A stretch of 64,000 nucleotides of DNA from 62-47 sp039808365 (GCA_039808365.1 JBDHSX010000001.1:1-64000), one strand, 5' to 3'. Counted from the first letter of the stretch, positions 8,512-18,668 are shown. The notes: generated by a model from the sequence alone, not told the origin. Program-made: numbers and translations.

Positions 8512-8646
8512 TTTGGCCGAAAGCGAGATTCCGGCAAACGAAAGCCCGCGCCTATCTCATGCGTCCGCCGCATGCCATGAAACAATGGCGTCGGGCAGGG
8601 GGATTCCGTCCGGCGCGCTAGTGATTTCGCGGGGGACATTCGGAAC

Positions 8647-11073
8647 ATGTCGACACATTCGCGCTGGAGCCGGCTGCTTCACGTCTCGCCTCTCGCTTTG
8701 ACGATTCCCTTAACGATTCCCTTGGCTATGCCATTCGTCGATGCGGGTCCGGCGCACGCCCAGCAGGCCGCGTCCTCGAACCTGCCGCCGGTGGTGGTCG
8801 AGGGTCGAACGCCGCGCGCCGCGCGCACCACGGCGAAACCGCGCCCCGCCCGCGCGGCGCCCGTCGCCCGCAGCCGGCCGGTGACGTCGCCGCCTCCGGC
8901 CGTCGATACGGGGGCGCGTGAAAGCGCGCGGGGCCCGGTGCGCGGCATCGTCGCCCAGCGCTCCGCCACCGGCACCAAGACGGACGCCTCGCTGCTGGAA
9001 ACACCGCAGTCGGTCACCGTCGTCACCAGGGATCAGATCACGCGGCAGGCCGCGCGCAGCGTCGCCGAGGCGCTGCGCTATGAGCCCGGCGTGATCTCCG
9101 AGAGCCGCGTCGGCGACCGCTTCGACAACGTCTTCATTCGCGGCTTCGGCGGCTTTGGCGGCGCGGCCAACTATCTGCATTTCTGGGACGGTCTGCGGCT
9201 GCCGCGCGGCGTGTCCTATGCGATGCCGTCGATCGATCCTTTCCTGCTCGAACGCGTCGAAATCCTGCGCGGTCCGGCCTCGGTGCTGTACGGCCAGAAC
9301 AATCTCGGCGGTATGGTCAATTTGATCAGCAAGAACCCGACCGCGACGGCGCAGGGCGAAACGTTCCTGCGGTTCGGCGATCACAACCGTATCGAGGGCG
9401 GCTTCGACGTCAGCGGTCCGATGACCAAGGAAGGCGATCTGTCGTATCGGGTGATCGGCCTCGGCCGCAAGGCTGATACCGAGGTCAACTACACGACGAG
9501 CGAACGGCAACTGATCGCGCCGAGCGTCACCTGGCAGCCTTCCGCCGACACCAAGCTCACCGTCCGCGCCAGCTACGTCAAGGATCCGTCGAGCTATCAG
9601 CCGAACTGGCTGCCGGCGGTCGGCACGCTGCTGCCGAACGCCGCCGGGCAGATTCCGCGGAATTTCTTCTCCGGCAATCCCAACGTGAACAAATACGAGC
9701 GCGAGCAGATCTCCGTCGGCTATGAGTTCGAGCATCGCTTCAACGAGATCTGGATGGTGCGTCAGAATCTTCGCTACATGGAGGTGTCGAGCGAATTCAA
9801 CGCGCTGTCGGTCACGGGGTTCGCGACGGTCGCCAATTCCTGCGGCGTCGGCGTTTCCAACGCGACCTGCCTTGCCCGCACCAGCACGAATTATCTCGAA
9901 CATCTGAGGGCCTTCACCGTCGACAACCAGGCCGAAGCGAAATTTTCGACCGGCTGGCTCGACCATACCGTCCTGATGGGCGTGGACTATCAGAGCTCCT
10001 CGGCCGACGCGAAGTTCGGCAATGGCCCGGCGACCTATCTGAACTATCTCAATCCGATCTATCCCGCGATGTCCGCGCCGGCCTTGACCACGCAAACGGC
10101 GATCGAGCGCGAGCAAACCGGCCTCTATTTGCAGGACATGATGCGGATCGGCAAACTGGCGATGGTCGCGGGCGTCCGCAACGATTGGGCCAATGGCAGC
10201 AACCAGACCGGTTCGCTGTCGACGGGCGCGATCACCAACACCGTGCGTCCGTCGGATACCGCGACCACCTGGCGGGTCGGTGCGACCTATCAGTTCGACA
10301 ACGGCTTCGCGCCCTATGCTAGCTACTCGACATCGTTCGAGCCCAGCGTGACGGTCGGCACCGATTACACCGGCGCCGCATTCAGGCCGACAACGGGCAA
10401 GCAGTATGAAGTCGGCCTGAAGTATCAGCCGGTGGGACTGAAGGGCTTCTTCATGCTGTCCTATTTCGACATCACGCAGGACAATGTGCTGACGCTCGAC
10501 ACCGCGCATCTCGCCGCCAATTATCCGAAGTGCACGGCGTCCGGGATTTATTGCCAGATCCAGCAGGGTCAGGTCGCGTCGAACGGCGTCGAACTGTCGG
10601 GCCGGGTGACGCTGCAACCGGGCTTCGACGTCATCGCCGCCTATTCGCATACGAATATCGAGATCACCCGAAGCACGCAGACCGCGACGATATATGGAAC
10701 CTCGACCGTCGTGCCGGTGCAAGGCAAGAGGCCGGTCGGCGCCGCCGCCGACACCGCCTCGCTGTGGATGGACTACACGTTCCAGGACGGCCCGCTCGCC
10801 GGGTTCGGCTTCGGCGGAGGCGTCCGCTATGTCGGTTCGTCCTACGGCGATGCCGCCAATTCCGACAAACTGCTGGTTCCCGCATATGTGCTCGGCGACT
10901 TGCAAATCCACTATGATCTCGCCGGCCTGTCGCCCAAGCTTCAGGGTTGGAAACTGGCGGTCAACATGACCAACATTTTCGACAAGACCTATGTTTCGGC
11001 CTGCGCCTCCGCGAACCAGTGCTTTTATGGCAATGGCCGGGCGACCATGGGCACCATTCGCTACAAATGGTAG
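8647..11073 (+). CDS. TonB-dependent siderophore receptor (FhuA/FoxA type)
   Basis: This 808-residue outer-membrane protein has a signal peptide ending AGPAHA-QQ near residue 38, a TonB-box-like LPPVVVEG at about 46-53, an Ala/Arg/Pro-rich linker, and a plug domain with the hallmarks ETPQSVTVVTRDQI, YEPGVISE, FIRGFG and ERVEILRGPASVLYGQNNLG. A large barrel follows with the C-terminal motif NIFDKTYVSAC and terminal W. This is the siderophore-receptor branch related to FhuA and FoxA, so the ligand is probably a ferric hydroxamate. The esterase and Fec-type ABC transporter genes follow on the same strand with short gaps, making one uptake operon. A strong GGGGGAC ribosome site precedes the ATG. 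Confidence 0.9.
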   Translation: MSTHSRWSRLLHVSPLALTIPLTIPLAMPFVDAGPAHAQQAASSNLPPVVVEGRTPRAARTTAKPRPARAAPVARSRPVTSPPPAVDTGARESARGPVRGIVAQRSATGTKTDASLLETPQSVTVVTRDQITRQAARSVAEALRYEPGVISESRVGDRFDNVFIRGFGGFGGAANYLHFWDGLRLPRGVSYAMPSIDPFLLERVEILRGPASVLYGQNNLGGMVNLISKNPTATAQGETFLRFGDHNRIEGGFDVSGPMTKEGDLSYRVIGLGRKADTEVNYTTSERQLIAPSVTWQPSADTKLTVRASYVKDPSSYQPNWLPAVGTLLPNAAGQIPRNFFSGNPNVNKYEREQISVGYEFEHRFNEIWMVRQNLRYMEVSSEFNALSVTGFATVANSCGVGVSNATCLARTSTNYLEHLRAFTVDNQAEAKFSTGWLDHTVLMGVDYQSSSADAKFGNGPATYLNYLNPIYPAMSAPALTTQTAIEREQTGLYLQDMMRIGKLAMVAGVRNDWANGSNQTGSLSTGAITNTVRPSDTATTWRVGATYQFDNGFAPYASYSTSFEPSVTVGTDYTGAAFRPTTGKQYEVGLKYQPVGLKGFFMLSYFDITQDNVLTLDTAHLAANYPKCTASGIYCQIQQGQVASNGVELSGRVTLQPGFDVIAAYSHTNIEITRSTQTATIYGTSTVVPVQGKRPVGAAADTASLWMDYTFQDGPLAGFGFGGGVRYVGSSYGDAANSDKLLVPAYVLGDLQIHYDLAGLSPKLQGWKLAVNMTNIFDKTYVSACASANQCFYGNGRATMGTIRYKW

Positions 11074-11144
11074 AAGGACCGAGGCTGGCGCAAGGCTCCT
11101 CGGCGCCGGCCTGTCAGAGTCTTTAAGCCAGCAGAGCTATCCGA

Positions 11145-11996
11145 ATGTCGAACATGATCCTGCCCGGCGCCAGCGTTCGCGACGTCACGTCGAAAGCCGG
11201 GCGGACCTATCGCGTTTTCGTGTGGCAGCCGAGCGAGGCGCGCGGGCAGGGCAGGATGCCGGCTCTCTATCTGCTCGATGGCAACGGCACGTTTCCGATC
11301 GCGGCGGCCGCCGCCGCGATGCAATCCCGCAGGCCGGAGCGCACCGGCGTGCATCCGGCGGTCATCGTCGGCATCGGCTATCCCACCACGCAATGGCTCG
11401 ATGCCGAACGCCGCACCTTCGATTACACGCCGCAGGTCGCGCCCGAGGAGCTGCCGCAGCGGCCGGATCATGACGGGTGGCCGAAGACCGGCGGCGCCGA
11501 CGCATTTCTCGCCTTTCTGGCGGATGAGGTGCAGCCGCGGATCGCGGCGGAATTCAACGTGGATCATGCGCGGAGCGCGTTGTTCGGCCATTCCTTCGGC
11601 GGGCTTTGCGCGCTGTACGCCTTGTTCACGCGGCCGCATCTGTTCAAAAGCTATGCAGCGGCGTCACCGTCGATCTGGTTCGGTCGCGATTGTCTCGACG
11701 CAGCGAAAGCGCGGTTCGCGGCGGGCGAGGCGGTCGGCCGCCGGCTTCTGGTGACGGTCGGCAGTCTGGAGCAGGCCGAGGCGCAATCCTGTGACGGCTC
11801 CTCAGTCGATTACGATTTATGGATCCGGCGCAATCGCATGGTCGAGAATGCCCGCGCGCTGGCATTGGATCTCGCGAAACTGGACCGCGCCAAGCTCGAC
11901 GTGACTTTTCGGGAATTCGACGACGAGAATCACGCCTCCGTGCTGCCCGCCGCCATCAGCCGCGCGCTGCGCTTCGCGCTCGGCTCGGGAGCGTGA
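11145..11996 (+). CDS. alpha/beta hydrolase, siderophore esterase-like (IroE/Fes family)
   Basis: This is a 283-residue alpha/beta hydrolase of the putative esterase (EstD) group. The nucleophile elbow G-H-S-F-G-G places the catalytic serine at about residue 150; the likely catalytic histidine is in DENHASVLP about 20 residues from the end. No signal peptide is seen, so it probably acts in the cytoplasm. Relatives such as IroE and Fes cleave ester-linked siderophores to release iron. Its place between the receptor and the Fec-type ABC genes supports release of iron from an imported ferric siderophore. The substrate is unknown; a general carboxylesterase cannot be excluded. Confidence 0.78.
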   Translation: MSNMILPGASVRDVTSKAGRTYRVFVWQPSEARGQGRMPALYLLDGNGTFPIAAAAAAMQSRRPERTGVHPAVIVGIGYPTTQWLDAERRTFDYTPQVAPEELPQRPDHDGWPKTGGADAFLAFLADEVQPRIAAEFNVDHARSALFGHSFGGLCALYALFTRPHLFKSYAAASPSIWFGRDCLDAAKARFAAGEAVGRRLLVTVGSLEQAEAQSCDGSSVDYDLWIRRNRMVENARALALDLAKLDRAKLDVTFREFDDENHASVLPAAISRALRFALGSGA

Positions 11997-11998
11997 CG

Positions 11999-13111
11999 AT
12001 GGCCGCGCGCATTCGCCGGTCGCTGCTGCTGGCGCTGGTCTGCGTGCTTGCCACACTGTCCGCGCGCGCGGTGGCGCAACCTGTCACGGTGACCGACGTC
12101 GCCGGCCGCACGGTGACGCTGGCGCAACCGGCGCAGCGCATCCTGCTCGCCGAGGGACGCCAGATCACCGCTCTGGCGCTGCTGCATCCCGATCCGGTCA
12201 GCCTGCTCGCCGGCTGGCTCGGCGATTTCCGCCGCAACGACAGCGAGAGCTATGCGCTGTATCGCGCCAGATTTCCCGCCATCGACGCCGTGCCGGTGAT
12301 CGGCGTCGGCAATGACGGATCGTTCGCGGTGGAGCAGGCGATCGCCATCAAGCCCGATGTCGCCGTGCTCGGCGTCAGCTTCGCGCCGGGCGGCCGCAGC
12401 AACGATGTCGCGCGGCAACTCGAAGCGGCGGGCATTCCGGTGGTCTTCACCGATTTCTTCGTGAACCCGTTCGACAACACGATCCCGAGCCTGCGCCTGC
12501 TTGCACAGGTGATCGGCCGCGATGCCCAGGCCGACGCCTATATCGCCTTCTACCGGGCGCATATGCAGCGGATTTCGGATCGTCTCGCCGGTGTCAAGAC
12601 GCGGCCGACGATCCTGTTCGAGACCCATGCCGGCGTCAGCGATTGCTGCCACGCGCCCGGCGCCGGCAATATCGGCCGCTTCATCACTTTCGCCGGCGGC
12701 GACAGCATCTCGGCGCAGATCTCGAAAGGGCCGACCGCGCAACTCGGCCTCGAATATGTGCTGACGCGCGATCCCGAGGTCTATGTCGGCACCGGCGGCG
12801 CCCATCTGAAGGCGACCGGCGGGCTGGTGATCGGGCCGGGATTCGACCGCGCCACCATCCTGGCCCGCCTCGCGGCGGTGGTGGCGCGGCCGGGCTTCGC
12901 CGAACTCAAGGCCGTGCGCGACAAGCGCGTGCATGGCCTGTTCCACAATATCATGGCGACGCCGCTCAATCTGCTCGCCACCGAGGCGCTGGCGCGCTGG
13001 CTGCATCCCGAGGCCATGAAGGACGTCGATCCCGACGCCACCATGGCCGAGATCAACGCCCGTTTCCTCGCGGTGCCGATGCAGGGCATCTACTGGATCG
13101 ACCTGAAGTGA
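11999..13111 (+). CDS. iron-siderophore ABC transporter binding protein (FecB/BtuF fold)
   Basis: This is a 370-residue periplasmic protein with a signal peptide (RRSLLLALVCVLATLSARAVA) and the class III binding fold (PF01497): VTDVAGRTVTLAQPAQRILL near the N-terminus, PDVAVLG and an SDCCHAPG segment in the middle. ATG 11999 gives a clean signal peptide; GTG 11993 overlaps the esterase stop (GTGA) and is an alternative start. Longer in-frame readings lie inside the esterase gene. It should bind the ferric siderophore delivered by the receptor at 8647-11073 and pass it to the permease. The Cys-Cys pair in the middle of the protein is unusual and may be structural. Confidence 0.84.
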   Translation: MAARIRRSLLLALVCVLATLSARAVAQPVTVTDVAGRTVTLAQPAQRILLAEGRQITALALLHPDPVSLLAGWLGDFRRNDSESYALYRARFPAIDAVPVIGVGNDGSFAVEQAIAIKPDVAVLGVSFAPGGRSNDVARQLEAAGIPVVFTDFFVNPFDNTIPSLRLLAQVIGRDAQADAYIAFYRAHMQRISDRLAGVKTRPTILFETHAGVSDCCHAPGAGNIGRFITFAGGDSISAQISKGPTAQLGLEYVLTRDPEVYVGTGGAHLKATGGLVIGPGFDRATILARLAAVVARPGFAELKAVRDKRVHGLFHNIMATPLNLLATEALARWLHPEAMKDVDPDATMAEINARFLAVPMQGIYWIDLK

Positions 13112-13148
13112 GCCCGCCTGAAGTGAACTCGTGGCGCGGAGCATCGTG

Positions 13149-14213
13149 ATGACCGCATCGCCCGGCCCGGCCGCATCCGCCGCGATCGCGAAAGCCTATG
13201 GCCGGGTCGTTCGTCGTCGCGCCGTGCTCCTCGCCGTGCTGGGCCTGATCGCCATCTGCGCCTTCATGCTCGATCTCGGGACTGGCCCCTCGAATCTCGG
13301 CTGGCGCGAGGTGTTGCGCGGCCTGTTCGACGCCGGCGCGCTGAACGGCGCGCAATCAGCGATTCTGTGGGAGGTGCGGCTGCCGCAGGCGTTGCTGGCG
13401 CTGCTGGTCGGGCTGGCGCTCGCCACCGCCGGCGCGGAGATGCAGACCATTCTCGGCAATCCGCTGGCGAGCCCCTTCACGCTCGGCGTGTCCTCGGCGT
13501 CGTCGTTCGGCGCGGCGCTCGCCATCGTGCTCGGCATCGGCATTCCCGGCGTGCCGCAGAACTGGATCGTCTCCGCCAATGCCTTCGTCTTTGCCTTCAT
13601 CGCCGTGATCGTGCTGCAATCGGTGGTGCGGCTGCGCGGCTCCGGCACCGATATTCTTGTGCTGTGCGGCATCGCGCTATTCTTTACCTTCAACGCGCTG
13701 GTGGCGCTGACCCAGTTTCTCGCCAGCCAGCAGGCGCTCCAGCAACTGGTGTTCTGGATCATGGGCAGCCTGTCGCGCGCCAGCATGGACAAGGTGAGAC
13801 TGCTCGCGGTCGTCGTCGTGATCGCGCTGCCGTTCGCCCAGCGCGCGGCATGGCCGATGATGGCGCTACGACTCGGCGAGGATCGCGCGCGCAGCCTCGG
13901 CATCCATGTCGTCCGGCTGCGCTTCATGGCGCTGTTGCGCATCAGCATCCTCACCGCCACCGCCATGGCCTTCGTCGGCACCATCGGTTTCGTCGGCCTT
14001 GCCGGCCCGCATATCGCGCGACTCCTGATCGGTGAGGACCATCGCTTCTTCCTGCCGGCCAGCGCGCTGACCGGCGCGATCATCATGTCGCTCGCCTCGG
14101 TCGCCAGCAAAAGCATCGTCCCCGGCGTGCTGATTCCGATCGGCATCGTCACGGCGCTGATCGGCCTGCCGGTGTTCTTCTCGCTGATCTTCAGGCGGCA
14201 GGGCGACGCATGA
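13149..14213 (+). CDS. iron-siderophore ABC transporter permease (FecCD family)
   Basis: This 354-residue membrane protein has about ten hydrophobic segments and the FecCD hallmarks VRLPQALLALLVGLALATAG, GNPLASPFTLGVSSASSFGA and VGTIGFVGLAGPHIARLLIG. It forms, probably as a homodimer, the channel for ferric siderophore import. ATG 13149 is preferred to GTG 13131 because GCGGAG at 13136-13141 sits seven bases before it. Its stop overlaps the ATPase start by four bases. Family assignment is firm; ligand specificity is inferred from the linked receptor. Confidence 0.88.
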   Translation: MTASPGPAASAAIAKAYGRVVRRRAVLLAVLGLIAICAFMLDLGTGPSNLGWREVLRGLFDAGALNGAQSAILWEVRLPQALLALLVGLALATAGAEMQTILGNPLASPFTLGVSSASSFGAALAIVLGIGIPGVPQNWIVSANAFVFAFIAVIVLQSVVRLRGSGTDILVLCGIALFFTFNALVALTQFLASQQALQQLVFWIMGSLSRASMDKVRLLAVVVVIALPFAQRAAWPMMALRLGEDRARSLGIHVVRLRFMALLRISILTATAMAFVGTIGFVGLAGPHIARLLIGEDHRFFLPASALTGAIIMSLASVASKSIVPGVLIPIGIVTALIGLPVFFSLIFRRQGDA

Positions 14214-14995
14214 GCGACGAACTTCAAGTTGCCGATCTCAGCGCCGGCTACGGCAGTCGCAAGGTGCTCGCCGGCCTGACGCTGCCGTCGATCGCGCCGG
14301 GCACCGTCACCGTCCTGGTCGGCCCGAACGGCGCCGGCAAGACCACATTGCTGCGCGCGCTGGCCGGGCTGGTGCCGGCCACGGGCGGCTTGCGCTTCGG
14401 CGCGATGGATATGCTGGCGGCGACCGCCGCCGAGCGCGCCCGCGTGATGGCTTTCATGCCGCAATTCGTGCCGCAGCGTCTCGCGCTCGGCGTGCTCGAA
14501 TCCGTCATCAGCGCGTTGCGGGCGTCGCCGGCCCAACTCGCCTACGCCGATGCCGCGGCGATCCGTCATGCCGCGATCGAGATATTGCTGCGGCTCGGCA
14601 TCGCCGATCTCGCGCTGCATTCGTTCGATCGGCTGTCCGGCGGCCAGCGGCAATTGGCCAGTCTCGCCCAGGCGCTGGCGCGCCAGCCGAGACTGCTGTT
14701 GCTCGACGAGCCGACCAGCGCGCTCGACCTGCGCCATCAGTTGCAGGTGATGAGCATCCTGCGCGACGTCGCCCGCGCCGGCGGCACCGTCATCGCCGTG
14801 CTTCACGATCTCCAGGCCGCCGCGCGCTGGGCCGATCTGGTCGTCGTCATGAAGGAGGGCGCGCTCCATGCGGCCGCCCCGCCCGCGCGGGCGATCACAT
14901 CAGCCATGATCCGGGAAGTCTATGAGGTCGAGGCGACCGTCGAGGACATCGGCGGCGGCGACCTGCACATCCGTCCCGCCGCCGCACTGCGATAA
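14210..14995 (+). CDS. iron-siderophore ABC transporter ATPase (FecE/FhuC type)
   Basis: This is a 261-residue cytoplasmic ATPase: Walker A GPNGAGKT at about residues 38-45, Q-loop FMPQFVPQ, signature LSGGQRQLASLAQAL, Walker B LLLLDEPTSALD and H-loop VLHDLQ. The sequence belongs to the FecE/FhuC/BtuD group that pairs with FecCD permeases. Translation is coupled to the permease by an ATGA overlap. It is the last gene of the siderophore uptake operon; the next gene starts 98 bp downstream and belongs to a different functional group. Confidence 0.88.
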   Translation: MSDELQVADLSAGYGSRKVLAGLTLPSIAPGTVTVLVGPNGAGKTTLLRALAGLVPATGGLRFGAMDMLAATAAERARVMAFMPQFVPQRLALGVLESVISALRASPAQLAYADAAAIRHAAIEILLRLGIADLALHSFDRLSGGQRQLASLAQALARQPRLLLLDEPTSALDLRHQLQVMSILRDVARAGGTVIAVLHDLQAAARWADLVVVMKEGALHAAAPPARAITSAMIREVYEVEATVEDIGGGDLHIRPAAALR

Positions 14996-15093
14996 GTTCC
15001 GGTTTTGAATTTTGTTTGATCCCGGCATGCGATGATGCATTACTTGCCATGACTGGAAGGATGCGCTGACGAGGCGAGCAGCCGGACGCGAAG

Positions 15094-16251
15094 ATGGATT
15101 CGTCATTTCTCGGCAAAAGCCGACAAGCCGTGCCTGACGCGGACCAATACGCGGCGCGATGCTTCATCGAGGCTTGCCTCGGCGGGTTCCGGATCGGACG
15201 GCACGACCGCGCCGACGCTGGTTGCCTTGCGAGTGTCGACTGGATGGGGGCCATCCGAGCCGTCAACCGGGATCTGGCGGCACCGGCGCTCTGGACCGCC
15301 TTCACAACGCTCGATTGGACCGATGCGCTCCCGGGCGACGTCCGGGACTATCTTCGCTATATCCACGAACAGAATGCCGGCTGCAACGAACTGATCCGCA
15401 AGGAGTGTCTCGACCTGGGCCGCATTCTGTCCGTGGCGGGGGCCGACGCCGTTGTTCTGAAGGGAGCCACCTGGCTGTTCGAGGACGGGCCGGCGCGCGC
15501 CGACAGGATGATGCGGGACGTCGACATTCTCGTCGATCGAGATTGGTTGGACGGCGCGCGGGCCGCGCTCGCCGACGCCGGCTACACGCCGGTGCCCACG
15601 ATCGTCGCGGAAAAAGGGCATGTCCACGACGGGCCGGTTTTCCGCGCCGGCGAGCCGGCCAATGTCGAACTGCACGTCGAGCCGACGACGCGCGTTCGCA
15701 TGCTGCCCGCGAGGGAAATTCTGGAGAAGGCGACTGCCATCGCGCCGGGCTTGCGGATGCCGGCGCCCGAACACCGCATCGTGCACAACGTCATTCACGC
15801 GCAGATCGTCAATGGCGACCACGCGGGAGGGGTCGCGAACTTGCGCGATAGTCTCGACCTCGCGCGCCTGATCGACGCATTCGGGGCCGAGGTGGATTGG
15901 GCGGGGCTGTCGCAACGCGCGCGGTCGCGCGGATTCTTTCCACAGCTTTCCGGCGCGATCCATAAGGCGGCGCGCTTTGCCGGCGCGACGCTTCCGCCGC
16001 CCTTCGCCGGCGATTCCGGCGGCCGCCGCCATGCCTGGCGCTGCGGCCTGCAACGGCAACTGCCGGGCGTGGATGGGCCATTGCGCAAATTCGGCATTCT
16101 CGTCAGGGCGCTTGCCTGGGAGCGGGATTCATACGCCTTGGGCTTTGAGGAAACGCGAGGCTTGCGCGCCCACTTTCTGGTCAATCTGAGACGCGCCTCC
16201 CGTATCGGGCAGGCCGCCAGCCGCGCCATTTCCAGCCGAATCCACGGATAG
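15094..16251 (+). CDS. nucleotidyltransferase-family protein (NTP_transf_5)
   Basis: The 385-residue soluble protein carries the NTP_transf_5 (PF14907) pattern: VVLKGATWLFEDG followed by RMMRDVDILVDRD around residues 130-150, with the paired acidic residues of the nucleotidyltransferase active site. A conserved EHRIVHNVIHAQI segment follows near residue 225, then an acidic SLDLARLIDAFG region. Such proteins recur beside PqqD-like and HPr-kinase-like genes and in some lasso-peptide clusters, where they are thought to modify peptides or co-substrates. It is followed after 58 bp by the TPR-glycosyltransferase and faces the PqqD/HprK genes, so it probably belongs to the same cassette. Its substrate is unknown. 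Confidence 0.78.
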   Translation: MDSSFLGKSRQAVPDADQYAARCFIEACLGGFRIGRHDRADAGCLASVDWMGAIRAVNRDLAAPALWTAFTTLDWTDALPGDVRDYLRYIHEQNAGCNELIRKECLDLGRILSVAGADAVVLKGATWLFEDGPARADRMMRDVDILVDRDWLDGARAALADAGYTPVPTIVAEKGHVHDGPVFRAGEPANVELHVEPTTRVRMLPAREILEKATAIAPGLRMPAPEHRIVHNVIHAQIVNGDHAGGVANLRDSLDLARLIDAFGAEVDWAGLSQRARSRGFFPQLSGAIHKAARFAGATLPPPFAGDSGGRRHAWRCGLQRQLPGVDGPLRKFGILVRALAWERDSYALGFEETRGLRAHFLVNLRRASRIGQAASRAISSRIHG

Positions 16252-16309
16252 GATTGTCTGCGTCCCGAACCTGCCATATGAATCCGCCGATAACCACGCA
16301 GGACCGGCC

Positions 16310-18586
16310 ATGCTGATCCGGATGCCCGCCTCGTCGGCGCAATCCCCTTTGAAAATCGATGTCGCTCCCTCCGTCAGCGTCGATGAGTTGCGCCGCCGGG
16401 CGCGCGCATGCGGCGGCAGCGGGGATGATGAGGGCGCGGCCAACAACTGGCGGCAGGTTCTCAGCGCCCGCTACGACGACGCCGAAGCCGCCCACGGCCT
16501 CGGTCTGGCGCTGGAGCGGCTGGGCCGGATCACCGAGGCGTCGGATGCCTTCCGGCGCGCCTGCGAACATGCGCCCGGATCGCAGGGGTTCATGCTCAGT
16601 CTGGGCGGCGCGCTTTTCAAGCAAGGCCGGCACGCCGAGGCATCGACCGTCTTCGGGGATGTGCTCGCTTTATCGGGGACAAACCTTGAAGCGTTGCTCG
16701 GCCGGGGGCGGAGCCTGAAAGCGCTCGGCCGCCATGACGAGGCCTTGAACGCTTTTGACCGGGCCTTGTCGGCGCAGCCGGACAATGTCGAAGGGCTGTT
16801 CGAAAAGGGCGCGCTGCTACTGGACATGAAGCGCGGCGACGCCGCCGAGGAACCATTCCGCCGCATCCTGCGAGCCCAGCCCGACCACAAGGGCGCCGCG
16901 CTCGGCCTCGGCAAGATCCTCCATGAAGGCAGGCGATATCGGGAAGCCGTGGAAATTCTGCGCAAGACGGTCGCGAGTCATCCGGACGACTTCGGAGCGT
17001 GGCTGGATCTCGGCGCCGCGGCGCTCGGCTCGCGCGAATATCCGATCTCGGTCGATGCGTATCGCATGGCGCTCCAGATCAATCCCGCCTCTCCGGTGGC
17101 TTACTGCAATATGTCGCTCGCGCTGTTCGGTCTGGGACGCATGGAAGAAGGCATCGAGGCCTGCCGCGCGACACTCGCCATAGAGCCCGCCTCGGCGGCC
17201 GCGCACTTCAACATGGCGTGCATGTATCTCGCGCTCGGCCGCTATGAAGAAGGGTGGGAAGCCTATGAATTCCGCTTTGCGATGGGCAACACCAAGGGAA
17301 TTCGCGAGGACGTTCGCGCGGCGCCGTGGCGCGGGCAGGATCTGCGGGGCAAATCGATCCTGGTGATCGGGGAGCAGGCGAGTGGCGATTACCTTCACTT
17401 CTCCCGATACGTGTCGGCGCTGGTGGAGATGGGGGCGGATGTCACCTTCACCTGTCCGCGGCGGCTGGTGCGGCTGCTGCGCACGCTCCCTCGCGCGATC
17501 ACCCTTCTTCCCGAGGTCGCGGCGGGCAGCCGTTTCGATTTCCAATGCCAGATGATGAGCCTGCCGCTGCGGTTTTGCCGCCTCGGCCTGCCTATTCCGA
17601 CCGTGCCCTATCTGCGCGCGGAGCCGGAGCGCGTCGAGACATGGCGCGACAGAATCGGCGTCGAAGGGTTCAAGGTCGCTGTCGCCTGGCATGGCGGCGT
17701 CTATGATGGGCAGGAATCCGTCCGCGCCTTCCGGCTCGAGCATTTGCGGCCGCTGACCAAGATTCCCGGGGTCCGGCTGATCAGCTTGCAGATGAAGGAC
17801 GGCGTCGAGCAACTGCGGCAGTGCGCCGATCTGCCGATCGTCGTTCCCGGAGAGGATTTCGACGCCGGCGAGGACGGTTTCCTGGACACCGCCGCGGTCA
17901 TCGAAGCCGCGGATCTGGTGATTTCCTGCGACACCTCGATCGCGCATCTGGCCGGCGCGATGGGCAAGCGGATATGGGTCGCGCTCAACGAATCGGCGGA
18001 ATGGCGATGGCGGCGCGAAGGCCAGGACACCGTCTGGTATCCGTCGATGCGGCTGTTCCGCCAGCCCGTGCAGGATGATTGGGACAGCGTCTTCCGCGAC
18101 ATCACCGAAGCGTTGCGCGAGGCCGTCGGCCAGCGCGCCATGCCCGAGGAATCGCCCCGGGCAACCGAGGTGGCAGTCCCCCGGGTGCAGGTCTCCTGGG
18201 GCGAATGCATCGACAAGGCGACGATTCTCGCGATCAAGGCCAGCCGGATGTCGTGCCCCAAGGCGCTCGCGAATGTGGAGCGCGAACTTGCCGAACTGCG
18301 TCGTGTGCTGGCCGGTCTCGAACCCATGTCCGAGGAGCTGACGCGCAAGCAGGCCGAGCTTCGCGCCGTCAATGAGCGGCTCTGGAAAATCGAGGACGAT
18401 ATTCGCGAGCTGGAGGCCGGACGGCAATTCGACCAGCGCTTTATCGAGCTGGCGCGCAGCGTCTATCTGACCAACGATCAGCGGTCGCGGATCAAGAACG
18501 AAATCAATTCGCTGACCCGCTCGCTGATCGTCGAGGAAAAGCAATATGCCGGCTATGGCGACCCCGCCCGCAGCGCGGCGGAATAA
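16310..18586 (+). CDS. TPR-glycosyltransferase-DUF6165 fusion protein
   Basis: This 758-residue three-part protein has about eight tetratricopeptide repeats at residues 40-320 (for example ALNAFDRALSAQPDNVEGLF), a glycosyltransferase-9-like domain at about 335-600 (ILVIGEQASGDYLHFSRYVS and the nucleotide-binding DLVISCDTSIAHLAGAMGK segment), and a C-terminal DUF6165 helical domain at about 625-750 (SWGECIDKATILAIKASRM). TPR-glycosyltransferases of this sort modify proteins or cell-surface glycans. The gene lies next to a protein whose mature part is nearly half threonine, an attractive O-glycosylation target. That pairing is inference. AGGA ends seven bases before the ATG; ATG 16322 is an alternative. 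Confidence 0.84.
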   Translation: MLIRMPASSAQSPLKIDVAPSVSVDELRRRARACGGSGDDEGAANNWRQVLSARYDDAEAAHGLGLALERLGRITEASDAFRRACEHAPGSQGFMLSLGGALFKQGRHAEASTVFGDVLALSGTNLEALLGRGRSLKALGRHDEALNAFDRALSAQPDNVEGLFEKGALLLDMKRGDAAEEPFRRILRAQPDHKGAALGLGKILHEGRRYREAVEILRKTVASHPDDFGAWLDLGAAALGSREYPISVDAYRMALQINPASPVAYCNMSLALFGLGRMEEGIEACRATLAIEPASAAAHFNMACMYLALGRYEEGWEAYEFRFAMGNTKGIREDVRAAPWRGQDLRGKSILVIGEQASGDYLHFSRYVSALVEMGADVTFTCPRRLVRLLRTLPRAITLLPEVAAGSRFDFQCQMMSLPLRFCRLGLPIPTVPYLRAEPERVETWRDRIGVEGFKVAVAWHGGVYDGQESVRAFRLEHLRPLTKIPGVRLISLQMKDGVEQLRQCADLPIVVPGEDFDAGEDGFLDTAAVIEAADLVISCDTSIAHLAGAMGKRIWVALNESAEWRWRREGQDTVWYPSMRLFRQPVQDDWDSVFRDITEALREAVGQRAMPEESPRATEVAVPRVQVSWGECIDKATILAIKASRMSCPKALANVERELAELRRVLAGLEPMSEELTRKQAELRAVNERLWKIEDDIRELEAGRQFDQRFIELARSVYLTNDQRSRIKNEINSLTRSLIVEEKQYAGYGDPARSAAE

Positions 18587-18668
18587 TTACGGGAATTTTC
18601 CGGCGCGATGAGGACCGGTTCGCCGTAGGGCAGCCTGACCACGCAACAAGGCCATAACCTGGAGCGGC

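Noticed and set aside
8710..10911. Antisense open frame of over 700 codons opposite the siderophore receptor
   Set aside because: No protein-like features; the sense strand encodes a full-length TonB receptor with signal peptide, plug and barrel end.
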